6,160 bases of DNA, from the NCBI GenBank assembly GCA_003159055.1, contig PMLH01000462.1, forward strand, positions 1 through 6,160, given 5' to 3'. This DNA comes from Myxococcales bacterium (GTDB lineage Bacteria; Myxococcota; Polyangia; Fen-1088). The notes beneath the pieces were generated by a model. That model was not told where the DNA came from. It worked only from the letters and a program-made list of their open reading frames with translations, and searched no databases. The position numbers and the translations under genes are program-made. Of this stretch, positions 1-5,363 are shown one piece after another. How positions within the stretch are numbered: the stretch's first letter is position 1; each line of letters opens with the position of its first letter.

Positions 1-2
1 GC

Positions 3-272
3 GCAGGATTCGCGTCGGTGGTCGCGCGGGGGCATCCCAGCCAGGAGGGAAGCGCGCAGTTGGTGGGCGGCTCGTCGAGCGCATACGTGGGCCTTGGCTA
101 CCTACGAGTCAACGTGGGCTGGAAAGCCACGGGCTGGCTGGGTTTCGGCGCCACCGGTCTAGCCGGGACGACCGCCGGCCGAGTCCACATCCGATTCGCT
201 GGCAACGATGCTGGGGACTGGGGCGTGCCTCTTCTTGCCGGGGTCCTGTTTGGCGAAGTCGACTGGCGCTAG
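3..272 (+). CDS. C-terminal part of a probable outer-membrane beta-barrel protein (5' truncated)
   Basis: The frame is open from the left edge and ends at the TAG at 270-272, giving the last 89 residues of a protein that starts outside the window. A GTG at 18-20 is the first start-like codon but is unlikely to be the real start, because the frame continues upstream of it. The visible part is rich in Gly, aromatic and small residues and shows alternating stretches such as YVGLGYLRVNVGW and GVPLLAGVLFGEVDW, as expected for amphipathic beta-strands of an outer-membrane barrel. No cytoplasmic enzyme motif is seen. The last residue is Arg rather than the common terminal Phe, so recognition by the barrel-assembly machinery would need the preceding VDW. 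No family was recognised. The gene converges with the lipoprotein-like gene on the other strand and overlaps it by 4 nt. Confidence 0.55.
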   Translation, partial: AGFASVVARGHPSQEGSAQLVGGSSSAYVGLGYLRVNVGWKATGWLGFGATGLAGTTAGRVHIRFAGNDAGDWGVPLLAGVLFGEVDWR

Positions 273-982
273 GGTTCGAAGCGGACGTCGTCGATCCAGA
301 TGTCAAACTGCTGGACGGGCTGCTTGGGCCAGATGACAAATCCGACGAATTGGTCGCGGCGCATAGGGGTTTGAGGGGATCCCCAGCCACCCTGGTCCAT
401 GTCTTCAAAGCGTACGACGTAGCGTTGCCAATCCCGGGTAAGAGGCACGGTGGTCAGGTAATGGTCGTCGCAGGGGCTGCACACCAAGCTGTTCCATGCC
501 GTGTCCATCGTTACGATTCCAAACGGGACGGAGAAGCTCGGGCCATTGTCCGCACCGAATGCCGCCCAGAAGGAAATCCCGCCGTACGCGCGAGCGTCGT
601 AGGGCACCGCTCCAGCGCCAGACCGAAAGATGGCAGTCCAGTTGGCGCCCCAACTCTTGTATCCGAGCGCCGCAAAATGGCCGGCCCACCGGTCACGCGC
701 TGCACAGGCCATGGTCGGTTGGGCGGTCAGGGTCTCCGAGGTACCGTCGTCGCCGAGCACCCAAGAGCCGTCACGACCCGCGACCTTGGCCAGATCCTTG
801 GTTCCTACCTCGAAGTCAGACACCAGCAGATCGCCGGGCTCGTCCGCGTACTGCTCCGGGCCGCGGAACGGCTTTTCTGGACAATCCGGACCGACCGCGA
901 TCGGCCCCACGGACGGGCTGCACGCGCCGCCGAGCATCGCGGCAACAAGGAGGAAACGACAGTGTGCTCGAGGCCGAAACAT
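269..982 (-). CDS. Secreted protein or lipoprotein with a CBM11/CIA30-like (galactose-binding fold) domain
   Basis: This 237-residue protein begins with a basic n-region (MFRPRAHCR), a hydrophobic stretch (FLLVAAMLGGA, residues 10-20) and Cys21, which looks like a lipoprotein signal peptide. The lipobox is imperfect (Gly at -3 instead of Leu), so simple secretion is also possible. The mature part contains LLVSDFEVG near the start, YGGISFWAAFG in the middle, DWQRYVVRFEDM and a C-terminal FDIWIDDVRFEP. A starting 'DFE' strand, a 'W-x-x-Y' strand and a closing 'IDDVRF' strand are typical of CBM11/CIA30-like jelly-roll domains that often bind carbohydrate; this is pattern recognition, not a search result. 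No catalytic residues are visible. A CSPC pair could form a disulfide. ATG at 980-982 is the only usable start before an in-frame stop at 1019-1021, but its ribosome site is weak. It is divergent from the hsp20 operon. Confidence 0.75.
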   Translation of the reverse strand: MFRPRAHCRFLLVAAMLGGACSPSVGPIAVGPDCPEKPFRGPEQYADEPGDLLVSDFEVGTKDLAKVAGRDGSWVLGDDGTSETLTAQPTMACAARDRWAGHFAALGYKSWGANWTAIFRSGAGAVPYDARAYGGISFWAAFGADNGPSFSVPFGIVTMDTAWNSLVCSPCDDHYLTTVPLTRDWQRYVVRFEDMDQGGWGSPQTPMRRDQFVGFVIWPKQPVQQFDIWIDDVRFEP

Positions 983-1088
983 CGCCTTCGCAAGAGTAGC
1001 GCCATTGTTGCCGGGACTTCAATGACGAGCCGGCATTTTTGCATTCCATGTCAGCATTCTTGCTGGCCTGGGGCGGTGCGGGAGCGGC

Positions 1089-1116
1089 TTGACCCTGATT
1101 TTCAGGTGAATATGTA
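1089..1116 (+). promoter_or_regulatory. Putative promoter of the hsp20 operon
   Basis: TTGACC at 1089-1094 and TATGTA at 1111-1116 are separated by 16 nt and resemble a housekeeping-sigma -35/-10 pair; a shifted -10 (TGTAAT, 1113-1118) is also possible. The spacer contains the perfect inverted repeat CCTGA-TTT-TCAGG (1094-1106), whose position would suit an operator. The -35 is preceded by C, giving CTTGACC, which partly matches the CTTGAAA of heat-shock sigma-32 promoters, but no CCCCAT-type -10 is seen. Transcription would begin near 1123, giving a leader of about 60 nt. Confidence 0.45.
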
Positions 1117-1137
1117 ATCCTCAGCATCAGAACCGCC

Positions 1138-1158
1138 GGAGCCTCAGGGGGAGGCTCC
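1138..1158 (+). other. Perfect 8-bp hairpin in the hsp20 leader
   Basis: GGAGCCTC (1138-1145) and GAGGCTCC (1151-1158) form a perfect stem around the loop AGGGG. It lies in the predicted 5' UTR, 12 nt upstream of the Shine-Dalgarno AGGAGG (1171-1176), which it leaves free. CCTC at 1142-1145 could instead pair with GAGG of the ribosome site (1173-1176), so a switch is conceivable. The hairpin could equally stabilise the mRNA. There is no U-tract, so it is not an intrinsic terminator. Confidence 0.45.
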
Positions 1159-1182
1159 CGCAGCAAACCAAGGAGGAATGCC

Positions 1183-1644
1183 ATGCTTCTGAGGAGAGTC
1201 TGGCCCTCGCGGCCAGCGTTCGAGAGTCCCTTCGCTGATTTCGATCAATTGCGGCGCGAAATGTTGCGCGTGCTCGACACCGTTGCTGGCGCCGAGAGCG
1301 CATACGACGTTTCGGCTGGGGTATCACCGCCACTCAACGTCAGTGAGGACGACAGCAACTTCTACATTCGGGCCGAGGTGCCAGGCATGAAGCTGGCCGA
1401 CCTGTCGGTCTCGGCTCTGCCGAACAGCGTTTCCATTTCGGGCAAGCGGGAGATCGCGCCCGAGGCAGAAAAGATCAGCTATCACCGCAAAGAGCGCGCG
1501 GAAGGGGCTTTCAGCCGAACCCTGTCGCTGCCGAGCGAAATCGCCGCGGACAAGGTCGACGCCCGCTACAGCGATGGGATCTTGTCGGTGACGTTGCCCA
1601 AAGCAGAAACGGCGAAGCCCAGGCAGATAACGGTGACGGCGTAG
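1183..1644 (+). CDS. Hsp20/alpha-crystallin small heat-shock protein, first of a pair
   Basis: This 153-residue protein is an ATP-independent holdase chaperone that binds unfolding proteins in the cytoplasm and passes them to DnaK/ClpB. An N-terminal arm of about 45 residues (with PAFESPFADFDQLRRE) precedes the alpha-crystallin domain from about residue 47 to 142. Visible signatures are the early strand VSPPLNVSEDDSNFYIRAEVPGM, the GAFSRTLSLP strand, the family motif A-x3-D-G-I-L at 127-134 (ARYSDGIL) followed by SVTLPK, and a C-terminal I-x-V anchor (I149-T-V151). Length is normal for bacterial Hsp20. ATG at 1183 is supported by AGGAGG at 1171-1176, 6 nt upstream. It leads a two-gene operon with a second hsp20 29 nt downstream, behind a promoter-like element and leader hairpin that suggest stress control. 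Its specific class (IbpA-like or HspA/SP21-like) cannot be fixed by eye. Confidence 0.95.
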   Translation: MLLRRVWPSRPAFESPFADFDQLRREMLRVLDTVAGAESAYDVSAGVSPPLNVSEDDSNFYIRAEVPGMKLADLSVSALPNSVSISGKREIAPEAEKISYHRKERAEGAFSRTLSLPSEIAADKVDARYSDGILSVTLPKAETAKPRQITVTA

Positions 1645-1673
1645 CCCCTGGCGACGGAAAGGAGACCATCGTC

Positions 1674-2066
1674 ATGACCACAGAGATGCAGAAAGTCGAA
1701 AAGGGAAATCTTCAGCCCGAGCATACCCATCCGGGGCCGATTCATTCGCCTGCCGTCGACATTTTCGAGAGCGTCGATCGCCTCTCATTGCTTGCCGACA
1801 TGCCGGGCGTGAAAGCGCAGGATCTCAGGATCGATTTGCGTGAGGGCGTGCTGACCCTCAGCGCTCGCGTGGCCCGGTCTGGATCTGCGAACGAATCCAA
1901 TGTCCTGCGCGAGTCCATGCCTGGCACGTACTTTCGTCAGTTCACGCTGTCGGAGATGATCGACCAATCGAAGATCGATGCCAAGCTTCTCGATGGCGTT
2001 TTGCGGCTCGACCTGCCCAAGCTGGAGCGTGCGAAACCGCGGCAGATCACCGTGAAGTCCAGCTAG
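1674..2066 (+). CDS. Hsp20/alpha-crystallin small heat-shock protein, second of a pair
   Basis: A 130-residue Hsp20 protein encoded 29 nt after the first and surely in the same operon. ATG at 1674 follows AAAGGAG (1658-1664). It has a short, hydrophilic, His/Pro-containing N-terminal arm (about 25 residues), then the alpha-crystallin domain from SPAVDIFESVDRLSLLADMP (residues 25-44). The domain includes the GTYFRQFTL strand, the A-x3-D-G-V-L motif (A103-L110), LDLPK and the C-terminal I125-T-V127 anchor. The much shorter arm and weak similarity to the first protein outside the core motifs suggest division of labour rather than a fresh duplication. In E. coli (IbpA/IbpB) and other bacteria, paired small heat-shock proteins form mixed oligomers or act in sequence on the same client; that these two do so is inference. 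Both end in nearly the same K-P-R-Q-I-T-V sequence, which keeps the oligomer anchor. Confidence 0.93.
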   Translation: MTTEMQKVEKGNLQPEHTHPGPIHSPAVDIFESVDRLSLLADMPGVKAQDLRIDLREGVLTLSARVARSGSANESNVLRESMPGTYFRQFTLSEMIDQSKIDAKLLDGVLRLDLPKLERAKPRQITVKSS

Positions 2067-2087
2067 CTCCGCCCGCCTCCGAGATCT

Positions 2088-2118
2088 GCGGCGGCGGCCA
2101 CTTGATGCCCGCCGCCGC
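2088..2118 (+). terminator. GC-rich hairpin after the hsp20 operon, possible terminator
   Basis: GCGGCGGCGG (2088-2097) and CCGCCGCCGC (2109-2118) form a perfect 10-bp stem with an 11-nt loop, 22 nt after the second hsp20 stop. The structure is very stable, but the sequence after it (CGAAACGGGC) has no T-tract. It may therefore end transcription only with help, or protect the 3' end of the hsp20 mRNA. It also separates the heat-shock operon from the kinase gene. Confidence 0.4.
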
Positions 2119-2138
2119 CGAAACGGGCGCCGAAACGG
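2117..2138 (+). repeat. Two 10-bp direct repeats GCCGAAACGG upstream of the kinase gene
   Basis: GCCGAAACGG occurs at 2117-2126 and again at 2129-2138, a period of 12 nt. Each copy contains the small inverted element CCG-AAA-CGG. The pair ends 20 nt before the proposed extended -10 of the kinase gene, where an activator would bind. It may also be chance in GC-rich DNA; the first copy overlaps the 3' arm of the hairpin. Confidence 0.3.
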
Positions 2139-2158
2139 TCCTGCCCGGCGCGTTTTTC

Positions 2159-2167
2159 TGCTACCGT
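2159..2167 (+). promoter_or_regulatory. Possible extended -10 promoter for the + strand kinase
   Basis: TGCTACCGT (2159-2167) resembles an extended -10 (TG-n-TA---T). No good -35 lies 16-18 nt upstream. The start point would fall at about 2174, within a few bases of the ATG at 2177, so the transcript would be nearly leaderless. This agrees with the lack of a Shine-Dalgarno sequence before that ATG. The match is short and could be chance. Confidence 0.3.
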
Positions 2168-2176
2168 AGTTGGCGA

Positions 2177-3124
2177 ATGGCCAGCTTCCAATTCACGGCG
2201 GGACCGCGCGAAGAGGACGTTCCGGCGGGCGAGATCCTTGCGGGCAAATATCGGGTGGAGTCTGTCATTGGCGCCGGAGCCATGGGCGTGGTCGTGCGAG
2301 TTGCGCAGGTCGGCGACGAGGGCGTGTTTGCCCTGAAGTTCCTCCGGCCGAGCGTCGCGAGGGATGCCGTGGCAGCGAAGCGCTTCCTGCGTGAGGCGGC
2401 GGCGGCTGGCCGAATCCAAAGCCCGCATGTCGTGAAGATCTCCGACGTAGGCGAGCTGGCGTCCGGCGTTCCGTACTTGGTCATGGAGTATCTGGACGGC
2501 GCGACGCTGGACCGGCAGCTCGCGGGCGATAGGCGGCTCCCGCTTGAACAAGCCTGCGATCTTGCTCTCCAGCTTGCCGCGGGACTTGCGGCGGCGCACG
2601 CAATGGGCGTTCTCCATCGTGACATCAAGCCGGCGAATCTCTACCTCTGCCGCGGAGACGGCGGCGACGAGCTTCTCAAGATCGTTGACTTCGGCGTGTC
2701 GAAGATCCTCGACCAAGACGGAGGCGAGGGCCACCTGACCCGCACCCAAACCTCGATTGGCTCGCCGCTTTTCATGTCGCCCGAGCAGATGCGTTCGGCG
2801 CGAACCGTGGATTTTCGGGCCGACCAGTGGTCGCTGGGCGCCGTGCTCTACCGCATGGCCACAGGGAACTTGCCCTTTGATGCGAAATCCCTGCCTCGGC
2901 TCTGCGTGCAGGTGTTGCAAGCCGAGTTCATGCCAATCACCACCCGCTGTCCCGACTTGCCCGCGGAGTTTGGCGCCGTCGTCGAGCGTTGCCTGCGCTT
3001 GTCGCCAGGCGATCGCTTCTCGGACCTGGCGGAATTTGCGGCAGCGCTGGCGCCTTTTGCCGGAGCTCGCGGTCCTGACCGGGCGGCGCGCTGCCGCGAG
3101 CTCCTCCAGTCAGCGCAGCGGTAG
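2177..3124 (+). CDS. Soluble eukaryote-like Ser/Thr protein kinase (PknB-type)
   Basis: With the ATG at 2177 this is a 315-residue kinase that is nearly all catalytic domain. Seen: glycine loop G32-A-G34-A-M-G37, ATP lysine K54 in ALKFL, helix-C glutamate E73 in FLREA, hinge VMEYLDG (102-108), catalytic HRDIKPAN (H147-N154, base D149), DFG at 171-173, SPE at 201-203 and the DQWSLGAVLYRMATG helix. All residues needed for phosphotransfer are present, and R148 before D149 marks an RD kinase activated by loop phosphorylation; T188, T190 and T192 lie in the activation segment. No transmembrane helix or sensor domain follows the catalytic part, so it is probably cytoplasmic. Starts at TTG 2102 or ATG 2105 would add about 25 low-complexity residues overlapping the upstream hairpin and have no ribosome site, so 2177 is preferred. 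Substrates are unknown. It converges with a second kinase gene. Confidence 0.9.
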   Translation: MASFQFTAGPREEDVPAGEILAGKYRVESVIGAGAMGVVVRVAQVGDEGVFALKFLRPSVARDAVAAKRFLREAAAAGRIQSPHVVKISDVGELASGVPYLVMEYLDGATLDRQLAGDRRLPLEQACDLALQLAAGLAAAHAMGVLHRDIKPANLYLCRGDGGDELLKIVDFGVSKILDQDGGEGHLTRTQTSIGSPLFMSPEQMRSARTVDFRADQWSLGAVLYRMATGNLPFDAKSLPRLCVQVLQAEFMPITTRCPDLPAEFGAVVERCLRLSPGDRFSDLAEFAAALAPFAGARGPDRAARCRELLQSAQR

Positions 3125-3148
3125 CTTGCTTCGTTCTGGCGAGAGGCG

Positions 3149-4219
3149 CTATTTCTTTTCGCCGATGGCGCCGCGGGCGCTGATGATCGTGTCGGGCTCG
3201 AACACCACGCTCACGCACAGCGAGGCGTCGTTGATGGCCACGTCGACGCCCTCGGTGGGCGAAGCGCCGCCTGTGGGTGCGACCGCGGCGCAGGTCCAAC
3301 CCACCTTGCCATCAGAGTCGACCCGTTCCGTGCTTGGAATCGTGCTTCCGGTGAGCTCTTGGAATGCTTCCTTGGCCGCGCAGGCCATGTCCTCGGCGCA
3401 TTGCCAGCGAGCAGCGGGTTCGTACTTGAGGGCGCGGTCGACCAGCTCGACCAGTTTGGGCGGGGCGCTTGGCAGCACTGCTAGCAGCGAGCGCGCCGGC
3501 TGCTTGATCACGGCCATCAGCATGTCCAGCTGGCTCTGTGCCTCGTGAACGTAATGACCGGAAAGCGCGTAGAACAGCATCGCACCGACGCCGTAGATAT
3601 CGCTTCGCCAGTCGACCGAGTCCCGCTTGGCGATGGCCTGCTCGGGCGACAAGTAGGGGACCGTTCCCAGCACCAGCCCGTCGCGCGTGGGTTCGAGGTC
3701 GCTGCCTTCCAGAACCCGCGCCAACCCGAAGTCGAGCACCTTCACGCGACCGTCTTTGCACACGAATACGTTTCCCGGCTTGATGTCACGATGGATGATG
3801 CCGCGGCGGTGTGCGGTCGCAAGGGGTTCCAGAACCTGCTCGCCGACGAAAACCACTTGCGCGGTGCTTAGCGACCGACGGTTGATCCGTTCCAGGAAGG
3901 AATCGCCTTCGAGAAGCTCCATCACCAAATAGACTTGGCCACTGTCGGTCGTGTCGTCGTCGAGGATGCCGACCACGCCCGGATGTCCGATTCGATTGGC
4001 GACGTAGCCCTCGCGAAGAAATCGCTCGCGCACCTCGGGGATGCGGCTGAACTCGGCGGCCAGCAGCTTGACCGCGGCGCGGCGGCCGTTGCGATGAGTG
4101 GCCGCATAAACGCTCGCCATGCCGCCCATGCCGATCAGCGAGTCGAGCGTCCACTTGCCGCTGAGGTTGGTGCCGACGAGGCGTCGCGCTTCGAGTTCTT
4201 GGGGGCTGGCAGAGGTCAA
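3149..4219 (-). CDS. Ser/Thr protein kinase with a 67-residue C-terminal extension
   Basis: A 356-residue kinase with a complete catalytic core: loop G30-M-G32-G-M-A (Ala replaces the third Gly, as in other bacterial kinases), K51 in AVKLL, E70 in FLREG, hinge VMELLEG (99-105), HRDIKPGN (143-150, base D145), DFG at 163-165, SPE at 191-193 and RSDIYGVGAMLFYALSG. The domain ends near residue 289. The remaining tail (290-356) has no transmembrane helix; it contains VGWTCAAVAPTGG and DASLCVSVVFEPDT, which look like beta-strands with two Cys, and matches no family I know. The start is TTG at 4217-4219: an in-frame stop at 4241-4243 allows no earlier one, the ATG at 4228-4230 is out of frame, and the kinase motifs require this frame. 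It lies 69 nt after exbD2 on the same strand, so it may be read through from the motor operon. Its role in controlling that motor is inference. Confidence 0.9.
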   Translation of the reverse strand: MTSASPQELEARRLVGTNLSGKWTLDSLIGMGGMASVYAATHRNGRRAAVKLLAAEFSRIPEVRERFLREGYVANRIGHPGVVGILDDDTTDSGQVYLVMELLEGDSFLERINRRSLSTAQVVFVGEQVLEPLATAHRRGIIHRDIKPGNVFVCKDGRVKVLDFGLARVLEGSDLEPTRDGLVLGTVPYLSPEQAIAKRDSVDWRSDIYGVGAMLFYALSGHYVHEAQSQLDMLMAVIKQPARSLLAVLPSAPPKLVELVDRALKYEPAARWQCAEDMACAAKEAFQELTGSTIPSTERVDSDGKVGWTCAAVAPTGGASPTEGVDVAINDASLCVSVVFEPDTIISARGAIGEKK

Positions 4220-4228
4220 GGCTTGATC

Positions 4229-4256
4229 ATTGTGCGACGCCTAGGGGGCGTGTCAA
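4229..4256 (-). promoter_or_regulatory. Putative promoter of the - strand kinase
   Basis: On the - strand, a perfect TTGACA (plus positions 4251-4256) is followed after 16 nt by CACAAT (4229-4234), matching four of six bases of TATAAT. The predicted start point is only a few bases before the TTG start codon at 4217-4219, which has no Shine-Dalgarno sequence. The element lies in the 69-nt gap after exbD2. It would let the kinase be expressed separately from the motor operon. Confidence 0.4.
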
Positions 4257-4288
4257 GACCAGAGGCGCCTTGGCTGGCTCGGATCTGG

Positions 4289-4795
4289 CTATTGCGCGAT
4301 CACGCCGAATCGGACGTTGACGAAGCCGGCATGGCCCGCGGTCTTGAGCACTTTGCTGACAACGTCGGAATCCGTGTCTTTGTCGGCGAGGAGCAGGATG
4401 CCGCTGGCCTCGCCGGTCTGTTCGCGTCCAGCCTGGGCACGACGTTCTTTGATGCCGACGAGCTTCGCGTAGAGCGATGGAATTTTGCCCTCTTCGTCCT
4501 CGCGTTCGACCAGCTTGCCCTTTTCGATGGGGGTCACGGGCGCATCGGCGACTTGAATCATTTGCTGGCTGATCGAAATCGTGAGTTGGAGTTGCAACCG
4601 CACTTGGCTGGTGGACGCCGGGAGGCGCATCTCGGCCTTGTTCTCGACTTCGGTGGCCTGGGCCGCGTAGGCCGCAAGCAGAAAGAACAGTAGGTTCGAC
4701 AGAATATCCATGAGCGCGGTGAGATTGAGTGCCGGGATCGCCGTGCCACCACCGCCGCTCGACCCACCAAACACGCTGCGCTTGCCGAATGCCAT
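4289..4795 (-). CDS. ExbD/TolR-family biopolymer transport protein, second copy
   Basis: A 168-residue single-pass inner-membrane protein. A short basic, Gly-rich cytoplasmic N-terminus (MAFGKRSVFGG) precedes one membrane helix at residues 23-45 (LNLTALMDILSNLLFFLLAA), with D30 at the place of the essential proton-carrying Asp of ExbD/TolR/MotB. The rest is periplasmic: a beta-strand part (VRLQLQLTISI), a charged linker, then the family-typical SGILLLADKDTDSDVVSKVL and AGFVNVRFGVI. It would pair with the TolQ-like protein to use proton flow for mechanical work on the envelope. ATG at 4793-4795 comes 1 nt after the stop of the first ExbD gene, so translation is almost certainly coupled. The insert KGKLVEREDEEGKIP (residues 92-106) is richer in charge than usual. 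No OmpA-like peptidoglycan-binding domain is present. Confidence 0.9.
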   Translation of the reverse strand: MAFGKRSVFGGSSGGGGTAIPALNLTALMDILSNLLFFLLAAYAAQATEVENKAEMRLPASTSQVRLQLQLTISISQQMIQVADAPVTPIEKGKLVEREDEEGKIPSLYAKLVGIKERRAQAGREQTGEASGILLLADKDTDSDVVSKVLKTAGHAGFVNVRFGVIAQ

Positions 4796-4796
4796 G

Positions 4797-5360
4797 TCAC
4801 TTCACCAACGTGGAAACCACGACGGTTGGAAACAGCGCAACCGTGCGCATGACCACGCCTTCTTTGGATTCGTATTCACGAGCCGCGTCCATCGTCCGCA
4901 CCAGCACCTCGTATTTGAGGCCTGGCTCAGGCGTCAGGATGACGGTGTCCGATTTGGGAAACTTCTGCTTGATGCCCTTGAGGTGCGTGGTCAGGGCGAC
5001 GAAATCGTGTGTCTTGCCGTGCAATGGAATCGTGCGCCCCATGCCGTCGAGCTCCTCCTGGGTGAACGCCGTGCCGAGCGCGGAAACCAGGAAACCTTCC
5101 TTCTGCACCGACACATTCAAGGTCACCGCGCGTTTCGTGTCCGCTACGCCGCTTTCGTCGGCGGATTGCACCGGCACGGTGCCGTTGATGACCATGACGA
5201 TGGTGGCGCCGAAGGCCGCGAGCAAGAAGAAGAGCAGGTTGGACAGAATGTCCATCAAGGCGGTCAAGTTGAGCTGCACGGGCGCAACGGGCGCTTCGCC
5301 GAACACGTTGGTGCGCGAGCCCGCCGCTTCCTCTTCGCCCGTTTCTGCGCCAGCCGACAT
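4797..5360 (-). CDS. ExbD/TolR-family biopolymer transport protein, first copy
   Basis: A 187-residue single-pass inner-membrane protein. The N-terminal 29 residues are cytoplasmic and acidic (AGAETGEEEAAG), unlike the basic tail of the next gene's product. The membrane helix at residues 30-55 carries D37, the expected proton-binding Asp, in LNLTALMDILSNLLFFLLAA, which is identical over 20 residues to the second copy. The periplasmic part has strands RAVTLNVSVQKEGFLVSA, a helix HDFVALTTHLKGIKQKFP and the typical end SDTVILTPEPGLKYEVLVRTMDAA. ATG at 5358-5360 lies 3 nt after the TolQ-like gene's stop; GGAG (5372-5375) inside that gene may serve as ribosome site. Two distinct ExbD/TolR proteins per TolQ-like protein suggest a stator with a mixed pair, as known for AglQ and AglS with AglR in Myxococcus; the assignment here is inference. 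Confidence 0.9.
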   Translation of the reverse strand: MSAGAETGEEEAAGSRTNVFGEAPVAPVQLNLTALMDILSNLLFFLLAAFGATIVMVINGTVPVQSADESGVADTKRAVTLNVSVQKEGFLVSALGTAFTQEELDGMGRTIPLHGKTHDFVALTTHLKGIKQKFPKSDTVILTPEPGLKYEVLVRTMDAAREYESKEGVVMRTVALFPTVVVSTLVK

Positions 5361-5363
5361 GGG

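Noticed and set aside
1033..1058. Three GCATT copies in the divergent intergenic region
   Set aside because: Unequal spacing (8 and 13 nt) and a short unit; likely chance.
350..1117. Open + strand frame of 255 codons antisense to the lipoprotein-like gene
   Set aside because: Arg/His-rich composition with no domain pattern; it lies opposite a gene with a signal peptide and coherent beta-fold motifs and runs into the divergent intergenic region. A shadow of GC-rich codon use.
2102..2176. Longer N-terminus for the first kinase from TTG 2102 or ATG 2105
   Set aside because: No ribosome site, low-complexity Ala-rich residues, and it overlaps a strong hairpin; ATG 2177 gives a usual distance to the glycine loop. 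Not fully excluded.
2063..2920. Open - strand frame of 285 codons antisense to the first kinase
   Set aside because: The + strand frame has every kinase motif; the antisense product has none and is rich in Arg, His and Gly.
3145..3172. GGCGC/GCGCC stem between the two kinases as a bidirectional terminator
   Set aside because: Five base pairs around an 18-nt loop, with half of it inside the - strand coding end; not convincing.
4237..4251. Small stem ACGCC-TAGGG-GGCGT as a terminator between exbD2 and the kinase
   Set aside because: Only 5 bp with no T-tract, and it overlaps the kinase promoter-like element; too weak to call a terminator.
3935..4693. Open + strand frame of 252 codons across the second kinase and exbD2
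   Set aside because: It spans the antisense of two well-supported genes and their gap; Asp/Gly/Leu-rich without motifs. No promoter or ribosome site was seen.
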